A stretch of DNA of 64,000 bases, taken from assembly GCA_900104855.1 (NCBI GenBank), contig FNSS01000001.1:7139001-7203000 (forward strand). The letters are read 5' to 3'. This DNA comes from Rhizobiales bacterium GAS188. Lineage in GTDB: Bacteria; Pseudomonadota; Alphaproteobacteria; Rhizobiales; Beijerinckiaceae. Positions 45,164-56,449 of this stretch are shown here, piece after piece (position 1 is the first letter of the stretch; the number at the start of each line of letters is the position of its first letter). The notes below the pieces were generated by a model, which saw only the letters and a list, made by a program, of their open reading frames with translations, was not told the origin of the DNA and did not search any database. The position numbers and the translations under genes are program-made.

Positions 45164-45894
45164 GCGCGCCGCTTCTCGAGGTGGACGCGATCTCGAAGCG
45201 ATTTCGCGGGCTTCAGGCTGTCGATCGCGTGAGCTTCTCGGTGCCGCGCGGCGCCATCATCGGCCTGATCGGCCCCAACGGCGCCGGCAAGACGACCATT
45301 TTCAACATGATCGCGGGTGTGTTTGCCCCGGACAGCGGCAGCATCCGCCTCGACGGCAACGACATCACCAGGCTACGCCCCGACCAGACCTGCCGAGCCG
45401 GCATAGGTCGCACTTTTCAGCTGGTCAAGCCGTTTGCGGCCCTTTCGGTGCTCGAAAACGTGGTGATCGGCGCCTTCCGTCAAAGCGAGAACCTTGCCAA
45501 GGCCGAGCGCCTGGCGATGCAAACTCTCGAACGGCTCGGCCTCGCCGACAAGGCGTCCGAGGTCGCAAGCAGCTTGACCTTGCCGGAGCGCAAGCGGCTC
45601 GAGACGGCGCGCGCGCTGGCGACCGCTCCAAAACTGCTCTTGCTCGATGAGGTGATGGCGGGTCTGCGGCCGACGGAAATCGACGCCATGGTGCGCTTCT
45701 TCTCGGAACTCTGCCGCGACACCGGTCTGACCATCCTGCTCACCGAGCATGTGATGCGGGCCGTGATGGCCCTCTCGCACCATATCGTGGTGGTGCATCA
45801 TGGGCAGAAGATCTGCGAGGGCTCGCCGCAGGAGGTCGCCCACGATCCCAAGGTCCTCGAATGTTATCTCGGCTCGACGCAGGCAGGCGCGTGA
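45160..45894 (+). CDS. livG: ABC transporter ATP-binding protein LivG
   Basis: A 244-residue ATPase of the transporter. Walker A GPNGAGKTT, signature-like LTLPERKRLETARALA (the LivG form), Walker B LLLLDEVMAGLRPTE and the switch His in LLTEHVM. ATG 45160 overlaps the livM stop. The operon order is binding protein-livH-livM-livG-livF. Confidence 0.9.
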   Translation: MSAPLLEVDAISKRFRGLQAVDRVSFSVPRGAIIGLIGPNGAGKTTIFNMIAGVFAPDSGSIRLDGNDITRLRPDQTCRAGIGRTFQLVKPFAALSVLENVVIGAFRQSENLAKAERLAMQTLERLGLADKASEVASSLTLPERKRLETARALATAPKLLLLDEVMAGLRPTEIDAMVRFFSELCRDTGLTILLTEHVMRAVMALSHHIVVVHHGQKICEGSPQEVAHDPKVLECYLGSTQAGA

Positions 45895-45898
45895 GCCC

Positions 45899-46630
45899 GT
45901 GAACACCCCTGTGAGCGCGCCCATGCTGGAAATACGCGATCTCGACCTGTTCTATGGCGACGCGCAGGCGCTCGATCACGTATCCCTGGAGGTGGCCGCC
46001 GGCGAGATGATCGCCATCGTCGGCGCCAACGGCGCCGGCAAGACCTCGCTCATCCGTACCATTTTCGGCATGCAGCAGCCGACGCACGGAGCGATCCGCT
46101 TCGAGGGAAGCGAGATCGCCGGGGAACCGCCGCACCTGATTTGCAATCTCGGCATTGGGCAAGTCGCGGAAGGCCGTCAGATATTTCCCAATATGAGCGT
46201 CGCCGAGAACCTTGAAATGGGCGCCGCGATCCCTCGCGCCCGCGCCGGCGCCAAGGCCTCCCTGGACAAGGTGCTGACCATGTTCCCGCGCCTGGCGGAG
46301 CGCCGCCGCCAATTGGCGGGCACCCTGTCCGGCGGAGAGCAGCAGATGCTGGCGATCGGCCGCTGCCTGATGGGCCAGCCGCGCCTCATCATGTTCGACG
46401 AGCCATCGCTTGGGCTCGCACCCGTGGTCGTCGAACAGGTGATGCGCGTCATCCGCGATCTCAACACCGCAGGCGGCATCACCATCGTGCTGGTCGAGCA
46501 GAACGTCGCGCAGTCCCTGTCATTGGCGGATCGCGGCTATGTCCTCGAAAACGGCCGTATCGCGATGAGCGGCACCGGGGCCGAGCTTCTCGCCGATGAC
46601 CGGGTGCGCAAGGCCTATGTCGGGCTGTGA
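45899..46630 (+). CDS. livF: ABC transporter ATP-binding protein LivF
   Basis: A 243-residue second ATPase. Walker A GANGAGKTS, Q-loop region GQVAEGRQIFPNMSVAENLEMGA, signature LSGGEQQMLAIGRCL, Walker B LIMFDEPSLGLAP and switch VLVEQNV. The GTG at 45899 is assigned, but ATG 45923 (MLEIRDLDLFYG) is equally plausible. It is the last gene of the transporter operon. Confidence 0.89.
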   Translation: MNTPVSAPMLEIRDLDLFYGDAQALDHVSLEVAAGEMIAIVGANGAGKTSLIRTIFGMQQPTHGAIRFEGSEIAGEPPHLICNLGIGQVAEGRQIFPNMSVAENLEMGAAIPRARAGAKASLDKVLTMFPRLAERRRQLAGTLSGGEQQMLAIGRCLMGQPRLIMFDEPSLGLAPVVVEQVMRVIRDLNTAGGITIVLVEQNVAQSLSLADRGYVLENGRIAMSGTGAELLADDRVRKAYVGL

Positions 46631-46683
46631 TCGGCCGCTCGGGCGCGCTCGTCTCGTCCGGCAAAGCCGGTTAAGCTTCTCGG

Positions 46684-47409
46684 ATGGACCCGCGCGCCCC
46701 GCATGACGGTGCCAATCCTCGCCGCACCAAGAGTCACGGCACCAAGAGTCACGGCGCCGAGAATGACGACTCCAAGAACGACGACACTCGGAGCTACGCC
46801 CTCTATCTGCGGCTGCCCGACCGCAGCTCATTTTGGGGAATGAAGGATCAGGGCATCACCCTTACCCGCGACAGCATCTCGTGGTCGGTCGACGGGCAGG
46901 ACGTTGTCGCACCGCTCACGGATATCGCCGAGGTGCATCTCCAAACGGGCGCCATAGGCGGAGACAAAATCGCAAGTTGCAGGTTGCGCTTCGCGGATTG
47001 GAGCCAGATCTCGATTCTGAGCTGTGACAGCCGTGGCGGCGGCGACACGACTGCCGCCCAAGCCGAGCTCTACAGCGATTTCGTTCATGACCTGCATGCG
47101 AGGCTCGCAGCGCTGACGGGCGCCTCGATCGCGTTCACGGCGGGTTTCAGCGAGGCCCGCTATCAGTTCGGCAAGGTGCTCGTCGCCATTGTCGTGGGGT
47201 TCTTCGTCGTGATGCCGACCGTGCTGGTGCTGATCACCGGCCAGCTCAAAGCGCTCGCGGTGCTGTATGGCGGGGTGGTCCTGGCCTGGCCGGTCTACCA
47301 AGTGGTGACGGCCAATGCGCCGCGCAATTACGATCCCGACAACCTCCCCGAAGAGCTCGTGAGAACGAGGTCGGCGCTGCGGAACTGGCTGTCCTGGATC
47401 CAGAATTGA
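46684..47409 (+). CDS. Membrane protein of unknown function
   Basis: A 241-residue protein I do not recognise. A polar N-terminal tail (1-37) contains a duplicated TKSHG unit from a 15-bp repeat (46725-46754) and an Asp/Asn-rich stretch. The soluble domain (about 40-150: YALYLRLPDRSSFWGM, ITLTRDSISWSVDGQDVVAPLTDIAEVHLQTG) looks like a PH-like beta fold. Two hydrophobic helices follow (about 162-185 and 190-208). It sits 53 nt after livF on the same strand and may or may not belong to that operon. Confidence 0.75.
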   Translation: MDPRAPHDGANPRRTKSHGTKSHGAENDDSKNDDTRSYALYLRLPDRSSFWGMKDQGITLTRDSISWSVDGQDVVAPLTDIAEVHLQTGAIGGDKIASCRLRFADWSQISILSCDSRGGGDTTAAQAELYSDFVHDLHARLAALTGASIAFTAGFSEARYQFGKVLVAIVVGFFVVMPTVLVLITGQLKALAVLYGGVVLAWPVYQVVTANAPRNYDPDNLPEELVRTRSALRNWLSWIQN

Positions 47410-47624
47410 GAGGTTCGGCGCGATCGGCGCGTCGTTTTCGATCGTGGCTGCGAGCCAAGCCGATACGCAAAGACCAAGTCAGAACAAACAGATGCATCGT
47501 TGAGCTCATGTGATCGAAGGGCGATTGCGCTTTGGCCCACCCCCGCGGTCACGGTCGGTACACGAATTTCGTGTTGGATAGCCCAACATCCATGCGCATC
47601 GGCCTCAATCAAGGGCTTTGAACC

Positions 47625-47924
47625 ATGTGGCCAGTCCAGATCGATCCCCTCGTCGCGGCCGGCGTCGTGGTCGCGACCGCAGCGACCGATGCCGTCTATG
47701 TCATGTTCACGGCCGCCGTATCGGCACGCCGGCGCCTGCCGGCGGCGAGCTGGAGCAGCATCTGGTATCTGCTCTCCTCCTTCGCGGTGATCAGCTACAC
47801 CAGCAACTGGATCTATGTCTGCTTCGCGGCGCTCGGCTCCTGGATCGGCGCTTATGCCTCGATGACCTTCTTGGACCGAGGCCCGAGCCACCCTCCCCCG
47901 CCTCTCGCTCCGATGGCGGATTGA
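47625..47924 (+). CDS. Small conserved membrane protein
   Basis: A 99-residue protein with two or three hydrophobic segments (about 10-31, 46-60 and 62-80), the pattern DAVYVMFTAAVSARRRLPAASWSSIWYLLSSFAVISYT and a Pro-rich tail. Similar small proteins occur in many alphaproteobacteria, with no known function. ATG 47625 begins the first membrane helix. Confidence 0.7.
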   Translation: MWPVQIDPLVAAGVVVATAATDAVYVMFTAAVSARRRLPAASWSSIWYLLSSFAVISYTSNWIYVCFAALGSWIGAYASMTFLDRGPSHPPPPLAPMAD

Positions 47925-48119
47925 AGCTGCGGCACGCGCCTCGTTCTCCCGCCCTGTTGTTGGGGATGTAGCCGTCCCGGCGACGACCTATATGACATGC
48001 TGAGGCACGACGCCGCTTCCCATACTTCCGATTCAGCCGAGCGATGCGCCCGGGCGCCAAGCCTCGCCAAAACACCAACCGCGACACATCGAATCGCGCA
48101 GCATGGAAACGGCCAGATC

Positions 48120-48587
48120 ATGAGCAGGGCGTTCACCAAGGACCAGGAAGACGCGGATATCTTCGACGAGCTGCCCGACCGGCCGATCTCGCCGCATCCG
48201 AACTTCGTCACCGCCGAGGGGTTGGCCGCGATCGAGGCCGAGTTCGCACGGCTGCAGCAGGATTACGCCCTGGCAAAGGCCGAGGGCGATCGCGCCCGGA
48301 TCGCCGCCGTCGCCCGTGATCTGCGCTATTGGACGGCGAGGCGCGCGAGCGCCCAGGTGCTCGCGCCGCCGCACAAGACCGACAAGGTGCAATTCGGCTC
48401 GACCGTGACGCTCCTTCGCGATGACGGCCGTCGCCAGACCTTCCGCATCGTCGGCGAGGACGAGGCCGAGCCCGCTCGCGGCACGCTCTCCCATGAGTCG
48501 CCCCTGGCGCGAGCCCTTTTCGGCAAGGGCGTGGGCGACACGGTCCAGGCGGGCCAGACCGAGGCCGAGGTCGTGGCGATCAAGTAG
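48120..48587 (+). CDS. GreA/GreB-like transcription elongation factor family protein
   Basis: A 155-residue protein with a reduced N-terminal coiled coil (about 30-75: EGLAAIEAEFARLQQDYALAKAEGDR) and a C-terminal FKBP-like domain (about 90-153: VQFGSTVTLLRDDGRRQTFRIVGEDEAE, LSHESPLARALFGKGVGDTV). It resembles the short GreB-like proteins of alphaproteobacteria that act on backtracked RNA polymerase or compete for its secondary channel. ATG 48120 starts the similarity. It converges on rpoD with 96 nt between the ends. Confidence 0.85.
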   Translation: MSRAFTKDQEDADIFDELPDRPISPHPNFVTAEGLAAIEAEFARLQQDYALAKAEGDRARIAAVARDLRYWTARRASAQVLAPPHKTDKVQFGSTVTLLRDDGRRQTFRIVGEDEAEPARGTLSHESPLARALFGKGVGDTVQAGQTEAEVVAIK

Positions 48588-48683
48588 TTCAACGGCTCAC
48601 GCTCGGCCGCGATTGTCCAGCGGACGCGGCGATCCGGCGCGCCTGGAAGAAAGACTCTCCGAGGCGCGGGCCGGCCCCCAAGA

Positions 48684-50816
<2,133 letters not shown>

Positions 50817-51313
50817 CAGATGCTCCAGAATATTCGTTTCGGTGCGGCAAGGCACCGTCAGGCTTAGATGGGCCAACCCCGGTCGGCCAACCGGGCCGGG
50901 CAGATGAGCGCGGACAGGGCTGTCCAAGATACGCAAACCAAGAGTTACGAACCAAGATACACCAACGCCCGCCACCGCATCCCGTGATGCGTCCGGCTGG
51001 TCGAAAGCGACCCTGGCATCAAGGCAACGTGATTCGGCTTAAATCCCTCTTAACCCCATCTCGGAGCTACGAAAAGTCGGCAGGCCTACACCTACATTCG
51101 ACCACAGCTTGCATTTGAGCGCCTACAACGCCGCAACCCGGCTCGTCACCCCGAAATCATCCGTCAAGCCGTGGTTGCGCAGCATGGGCGCACTCCGCTA
51201 TGTAGCGCGCCCACCGATTGATGCAAGACGACAGCTTGACACAACCGGGCAAAAATGTCGCCGAACCACGTGAATTGCGCCGATATCGGACGTTCTCGAC
51301 ATCAGACTTGCCC
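50817..51313. other. dnaG-rpoD intergenic region
   Basis: 497 nt between dnaG and rpoD, long for this pair. It contains the candidate rpoD promoter at 51199-51226. No terminator, RNA gene or conserved small ORF was recognised; the open frame from 50975 in the rpoD frame extends the gene without conservation. Confidence 0.4.
51199..51226 (-). promoter_or_regulatory. Candidate rpoD promoter
   Basis: On the minus strand TTGCAT (51226-51221), 16 nt, then TACATA (51204-51199). This would give rpoD its own transcript with a leader of about 370 nt, independent of dnaG. Confidence 0.4.
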
Positions 51314-53293
51314 TCACCTCAGCTGCTTGCGCACCGGTGCTTCAGCGATAGCCTGTTCCAGGCTGCGCCCGCCACTACCTTGAGTGTCGGCGGAGGCCGG
51401 CAGATGCTGCAACAGGGCAAGCCGGCCATGGACATCCGACAGCCAGGCGAGATTGGCTTCCGTGGCCTCCGCGCCCAAGGCCTGCTCGGCGTCGCGCAGC
51501 TCGCTCCTGAGGGCCCGCGACAGGTCATGCAGGGAAATCGCCTGCCGCAATTCGGCCTCGAGCTCGGCGGCGACATGGTGCGGCTGCAGAAAACGCCCGT
51601 CCCCAGGGCGCAGCTTGCGCCTCAACCTCGTGCGCAGCGCTTCGAATTCCGGAACGGACGGGGACGCGGCGGTCCCCTCCCGCTCATCTTCGAAGGCGTG
51701 GTCGTCGAGAAGGCAGCGAGCCAGCGAACGCGCATCCGGATCGGAGAAAGCGAGGCTCGCCAATTCCTCGGCGAGCTCGACCAGGAGGTCGCGCCGCGCA
51801 TCGAGGCCGAGCACGATCAGCGCCTCCTGCGCCACCCCGGAACCGACGCCGCTATAGGTCGAGGCGCTGGCGAGCATCGGGCTCGGCGCGAGCGGTAGCC
51901 GAAAGCGGCTCTCGGGCCCGCCCCAAGATCCGCTCCCACCCGAAGATCTGCCGTCACGGCCGCCGCGACCTTGGTCTCGCCCAAAGCCACCACCGGCGGA
52001 ACGGGAGAAGCGTCCCTGTGGCCTCGAGGGGGCGATGGCCTCCAGCCGCTCGGCGATATCGGCCTCGTAATAGCGCCTGGCGAGCGGGTCGCCGATATGC
52101 GAGACCGCCTCGCGCAGCCGCCGCTCCATCGCGGCGCGTCGTTCGGGCGTGTCGAGCGGGCCTGCCGCCGTTTCACGCATCCACAAAACGTCCGAGAGCG
52201 GCCGCGCCCCGGCGAGCACTTGCTCCATTGCGACTGCGCCGGCGGCGCGCACCAGGTCATCTGGATCCTGCCCCTCGGGCAGGAAGGCGAACCGCACGCT
52301 TTTCCCGGGTTCGAGGCGCGCCAGCGCCAGATCGATGGCCCGGAAGGCCGCCCGCTGGCCGGCCTTGTCGCCGTCGAAGCACAGGATCGGCTCGTCGGCC
52401 ATGCGCCAGAGCAACCCCATCTGCTCCTCGGTCAAGGCCGTGCCGAGCGGCGCCACGGTCTCTGCAAAACCGGCCGCGCTCATGGCGATGGCGTCCATAT
52501 AGCCTTCGACCGCGACCACCCTGCCCTTGTCATGGGCGGCCTTGCGGGCGCGATGCTGGTTGAACAGCAAGGATCCCTTGTGGAACAGCGAAGTCTCGGG
52601 GGAATTGAGATATTTCGCGGAGACTTCGGGGTCGAGCGTGCGCCCGCCGAAGGCGATGGCGCGCCCGCGCCCGTCCTGGATCGGGAACATGACGCGGTTG
52701 CGGAAACGGTCATAGGCCACCGGAATATCGGGACCGGAGACCAGCAGCCCCGCCTCCACCATGACCTCGAGGTCGACGCCCTTGCCCGCCAGATGGTCGC
52801 GCAGGCCATGGCGCTCGGCCGGTGCATAACCGACCCGGAACTCGGCGCGCATGGCTTCGGCGAGGCCACGCCCGGTGAGGTAGTCGCGCGCGGTGCGGCC
52901 GAGCGATCCCTTGAATACCGCCTCGAAATAAGAGGTGGCCATCTCCATGACCTCGACCAGGCCGGCGCGCTTCTTTTCCTGGCGCTCGGCATCGATCGAG
53001 CGGGCCGGCAGCGGCACGCCGGCCTCGGCCGCGAGCCGCTCGACGGCCTCGGGAAAAGACAGGCCCTCGCTCTCGATGACGAAATCGAAGATGTTGCCGT
53101 TCTTGCCGGAGGAGAAGTCGAACCAGGCCTGTTTCTGGTCGTTGACGAAGAAGGAGGGCGTCTTCTCCGCATTGAAGGGCGACAAGCCTTTCCATTCGCG
53201 CCCGGCCTTGGTGAGCCGCACGCGCCGCCCGACCACCTGCGACACCGGCAGGCGAGCCTTGATCTCGTCGAGGAGCGAGGGCGAAAAGCGCAT
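51314..53293 (-). CDS. dnaG: DNA primase
   Basis: A 659-residue primase that makes RNA primers at the replication fork. TOPRIM motifs are VVAVEGYMDAIAMSAAGF and PILCFDGDKAGQRAA, and the C-terminal helicase-binding region is present. The N-terminal zinc ribbon is degenerate: the four expected ligands are Ser38, Asn41, Asp59 and Ser62 (GLSPFNAEKTPSFF, then WFDFSSGK). A Gly/Arg/Ser-rich linker (about residues 430-465) separates the core and the helicase-binding domain. The fold is otherwise intact, so it is functional. Confidence 0.94.
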   Translation of the reverse strand: MRFSPSLLDEIKARLPVSQVVGRRVRLTKAGREWKGLSPFNAEKTPSFFVNDQKQAWFDFSSGKNGNIFDFVIESEGLSFPEAVERLAAEAGVPLPARSIDAERQEKKRAGLVEVMEMATSYFEAVFKGSLGRTARDYLTGRGLAEAMRAEFRVGYAPAERHGLRDHLAGKGVDLEVMVEAGLLVSGPDIPVAYDRFRNRVMFPIQDGRGRAIAFGGRTLDPEVSAKYLNSPETSLFHKGSLLFNQHRARKAAHDKGRVVAVEGYMDAIAMSAAGFAETVAPLGTALTEEQMGLLWRMADEPILCFDGDKAGQRAAFRAIDLALARLEPGKSVRFAFLPEGQDPDDLVRAAGAVAMEQVLAGARPLSDVLWMRETAAGPLDTPERRAAMERRLREAVSHIGDPLARRYYEADIAERLEAIAPSRPQGRFSRSAGGGFGRDQGRGGRDGRSSGGSGSWGGPESRFRLPLAPSPMLASASTYSGVGSGVAQEALIVLGLDARRDLLVELAEELASLAFSDPDARSLARCLLDDHAFEDEREGTAASPSVPEFEALRTRLRRKLRPGDGRFLQPHHVAAELEAELRQAISLHDLSRALRSELRDAEQALGAEATEANLAWLSDVHGRLALLQHLPASADTQGSGGRSLEQAIAEAPVRKQLR

Positions 53294-53372
53294 GATCGGG
53301 CCTGCGTTAGGCCGATGTTATAGCGCGATCATGGCGGGACGCTCAGCAAAGCCGCAGGTTGTTCACAGCCGC

Positions 53373-53411
53373 GTCTCAGAGGCGTGTCTCAGAGGCGTGT
53401 CTTGCAGGCGT
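53373..53411. repeat. 13-bp tandem repeat
   Basis: GTCTCAGAGGCGT occurs at 53373-53385 and 53386-53398, with a diverged third unit at 53399-53411. It lies upstream of the beta-barrel gene in the spacer from dnaG, which is divergent. Confidence 0.8.
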
Positions 53412-53549
53412 ATCCTGGCCGAAAGCACCCTTTCCGGCCCTTCCAACCTTCCATTAACCAAATCCGTTTACCAAAAATGAACCTAATGGAATCGCCGCGA
53501 GCCGGTATTGCGCCAGCCTCCCGAAACGCCGCACACCTTCTGCCGCGCC

Positions 53550-55304
53550 ATGCGCCAAGCGCTTCACACCCGCATTGGCGTGGCGCCGCTCGTGCTCGCG
53601 CTGAGTCTCGCCGCGAGTCCCGCCGCGAGTCCCGCGCGATCACAGAATACCAATACATTACCGCTGCTTAGAGGAACACCCTCGACTTCTACTGCAAATT
53701 CGTCGGATGTCTCCGGCTCGGGCGCAACCGGGTCCGCCGCACAACGGGGCTCGACGCAGACACGCTTGGCGCAAACAGGCTTGGCGCAAAACGTCCAAGT
53801 CGGGGCGACCTCGGCGGGCGCCGCGAATGCTGCGGGTGACGAGCCGCCTCTGCCTGCTCCCGTGCCGCCGACGCCGACCGGCCAGGCCGGTGCCTCGACC
53901 CGCCCCATTCCGGGCACGCCGGTCGAGGCGCAGACACGGCGCCGTTTCAACCTGACGACGCCGCCGAACCTGCATGGCATCGTGCAGCGGCCCGTCTATG
54001 TCGCGACCTCGCCCGACCGCACCAAGCGGCAAAGCCAGCTCCCTCCAAAGCTTTCCGGCGTGTCCGGGACGCCCGACCACCCGGCAAGCACAGATCCGGT
54101 CGTCTCCCCGGCCTACACCGATGCCGAGCTGAAGCGCCTCGCCGCGCATAAGCGCGAGCTGCGCGACGCCGACCCTTACGCGCCGCTCGGCCTCCGGATC
54201 GGATCGCTCTATGTGACGCCCTCGATCGAGGAGAGCGTCGGCTACGACACCAATCCGGGCCAGGTCCAGAGCGGCAAGGGCTCGCGGCAATCGCGCACCG
54301 ACGCCGAGGTCAAGCTGCGGTCGGATTGGTCGTCGAACGAGCTGACGGCCGATCTGCGCGGCGGCTATTCCTATTTCCCCGACGTGAAGGGCTCGAACCG
54401 GCCGGACGGCGACGGCAAGGTCGATCTGCGCGTCGACGCCACCAACGACCTGAACTTCCAGTTCGAAGGCCGTGGCTCCCTCACGACGCAGCAGCCCGGC
54501 AGCGTCAACCTTCCGCAGGCGACCCAATCGCGCCCGCTGGTCTGGGGCTACGGAGGATCGGTCGGGACGACCTACCATCCGGGCTATTGGACCTACTCGT
54601 TGCGCGGCAATATCGACCGCACCGAATATGAGAACGCCAAGCTCGCCGACGGCACAACCCTCAACCAGAGCGACCGCAACGTGACCCAATACGAGCTGCG
54701 CGCCCGGCTCGGCTATGACCTCACGCCCGGCATCAAGCCATTCGTGGAAGCGCGCCTCGATACGCGGCAATACGACCAGACCTTCGATTCCTCGGGCTTC
54801 GACCGCTCATCGAACGGACTCGCAGGGTTTGGAGGTATGGCCTTCGAGTTCACCCGCAAGCTGACCGGCGAAGTGTCGCTCGGCTACGGCAACCGCAGCT
54901 ATGACGATCCACGCCTGAAGGATCTGCGGGGGCCGCTGCCGGAAGCCTCGCTGATCTGGTCGGTGACCCCCCTCACGACGGTGACCCTGAAAGGCTCGAC
55001 GCAGCTCGTCGAGACGACGCTCGCCGGGTCGCCCGGCGCGGTCGAGCGCCAGCTCGGCCTCGAAGTCTCGCATGCGCTCCTGCGCAACCTGATCATCACC
55101 GGCACGCTCGGCTGGACCCGCGATCAGTTCCAGGCAAATCCCGAGCGCGACACCACGGTCACGGCCGGAGTCAAGGCCGAGTGGAAGCTCAACCGCAACA
55201 TGGTCATCAAGGCGAGCTTCCTGCACACTCAGGAGACCTCGAATGTGGCCGGCCGCGCCTTCGGCGAGAACACCTATCTGATCGGGATGCGCTGGCAATA
55301 TTGA
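53550..55304 (+). CDS. Outer-membrane beta-barrel protein (BBP2 family)
   Basis: A 584-residue exported protein. A signal peptide (about 1-30) contains a 12-bp repeat (SLAASPAASPA). A long low-complexity Ser/Thr/Ala/Pro/Gln linker follows (about 30-150), with a 15-bp repeat at 53763-53792 (RLAQT-GLAQN). The C-terminal part (about 215-584) is made of alternating beta strands and ends in MRWQY, an aromatic end typical of Bam-inserted barrels. The barrel is of the BBP2 (PF10082) type, often linked to polysaccharide export. It converges on galU, which fits an envelope role. Confidence 0.82.
   Translation: MRQALHTRIGVAPLVLALSLAASPAASPARSQNTNTLPLLRGTPSTSTANSSDVSGSGATGSAAQRGSTQTRLAQTGLAQNVQVGATSAGAANAAGDEPPLPAPVPPTPTGQAGASTRPIPGTPVEAQTRRRFNLTTPPNLHGIVQRPVYVATSPDRTKRQSQLPPKLSGVSGTPDHPASTDPVVSPAYTDAELKRLAAHKRELRDADPYAPLGLRIGSLYVTPSIEESVGYDTNPGQVQSGKGSRQSRTDAEVKLRSDWSSNELTADLRGGYSYFPDVKGSNRPDGDGKVDLRVDATNDLNFQFEGRGSLTTQQPGSVNLPQATQSRPLVWGYGGSVGTTYHPGYWTYSLRGNIDRTEYENAKLADGTTLNQSDRNVTQYELRARLGYDLTPGIKPFVEARLDTRQYDQTFDSSGFDRSSNGLAGFGGMAFEFTRKLTGEVSLGYGNRSYDDPRLKDLRGPLPEASLIWSVTPLTTVTLKGSTQLVETTLAGSPGAVERQLGLEVSHALLRNLIITGTLGWTRDQFQANPERDTTVTAGVKAEWKLNRNMVIKASFLHTQETSNVAGRAFGENTYLIGMRWQY
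53603..53637. repeat. In-frame 12-bp tandem repeat in a signal peptide
   Basis: Units at 53603-53614, 53615-53626 and partial 53627-53637 of the form GAGTCCCGCCGC encode SLAA-SPAA-SPA around the predicted cleavage region of the beta-barrel protein. Confidence 0.75.
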
Positions 55305-55316
55305 GGCCGGGAGGCG

Positions 55317-56189
55317 TCAGCCCAGCATGGCCTTCAGCTCCTTGCGCAAGGCCGGGCCGAGATCCGGCCGCTCCAGCGCATAGGCGCAATTGGCGGCGAG
55401 GAAGCCGATCTTGGTGCCCGTGTCGTAGATCTGGCCGTCGAAGCGATAGGCCGAGAAGGGTCGCGATTTGGCGAGCGTGATCATCGCATCGGTGAGCTGG
55501 ATCTCGCCGCCCGCGCCGCGCGGCTGCGTCTCCAGGATGTTGAAGATCGAGGGTTCGAGGATATAGCGGCCGGACACTGCGAGATTGGACGGCGCCGTGC
55601 CCTTCGGCGGCTTCTCGACCATCGAGACGACCGGCATCAGCCCGCCCTTCCCTTGCTGGCCGACGCCGAGGATGCCGTATTGATGGGTTTCGCTCATCGG
55701 CACCTCATAGACGGCGATGATGTTCGACGGGTTGCTCTCATAGGCGTTGATCATGCCTTTCAGGCAGGGCTGCGAGCCATGATGCAGCATGTCGGGCAGG
55801 AGCACCGCGAAGGGCTCATTGCCGACGATCTCCCTGGCGCACCAGACCGCATGTCCGAGACCGAGCGGGGCCTGCTGGCGCGTGAAGCTCGCAGCCCCCG
55901 CCTGCGGCAGATCGCGCTGCAGCTCCTCGATCTCCTTCACCTTGCCGCGCTCGGCCAAGGTGCGGTCGAGCTCGTAGGCCATGTCGAAATGGTCCTCGAT
56001 CACGTTCTTGTTGCGGCCGGTGACGAAGATCAGGTGCTCGATGCCGGCGGCGCGCGCCTCGTCGACCACGTGCTGGATCACCGGTCGGTCGACCACGGTC
56101 AGCATTTCCTTGGGGATCGCCTTAGTGGCGGGCAGGAAACGTGTGCCGAGGCCGGCAACAGGGAATACCGCCTTGCGGATGCGCGTCAT
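55317..56189 (-). CDS. galU: UTP-glucose-1-phosphate uridylyltransferase
   Basis: A 290-residue nucleotidyltransferase making UDP-glucose. Motifs: VFPVAGLGTRFLPATKAIPKEMLTVVDRP, FVTGRNKNVIEDHFD, PLGLGHAVWCAREIVGNEPFAVLLPDM and VEKPPKGTAPSNLAVSGRYIL. Full length, ATG 56189. It is divergent from galE with a 260-nt spacer, so UDP-glucose and UDP-galactose synthesis are co-located. Confidence 0.95.
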   Translation of the reverse strand: MTRIRKAVFPVAGLGTRFLPATKAIPKEMLTVVDRPVIQHVVDEARAAGIEHLIFVTGRNKNVIEDHFDMAYELDRTLAERGKVKEIEELQRDLPQAGAASFTRQQAPLGLGHAVWCAREIVGNEPFAVLLPDMLHHGSQPCLKGMINAYESNPSNIIAVYEVPMSETHQYGILGVGQQGKGGLMPVVSMVEKPPKGTAPSNLAVSGRYILEPSIFNILETQPRGAGGEIQLTDAMITLAKSRPFSAYRFDGQIYDTGTKIGFLAANCAYALERPDLGPALRKELKAMLG

Positions 56190-56449
56190 GGATACCTCGA
56201 GGCTAGATTCGTGTCTCTGCCGTGCTGTGCCATCGCGAATTTGTCAATTTCGCGGGGGCCGGCGTCACAGGCCCGGCGCGGCTCGACGGGAGGGCTTTGG
56301 ACGGCAAGAGCTTTGTAGGAGAAGGGCTTTTTAAAGGGTTTCCCGCGCAAGAGAATTTGCGATAGGTCAACGATCCCGACAGGCGCCGCTCGCTCCGGCG
56401 CAGCCGCCAAGTAGCCGTTAAGCAGCCGCCGCCGGCAAGGAGAACAGAG

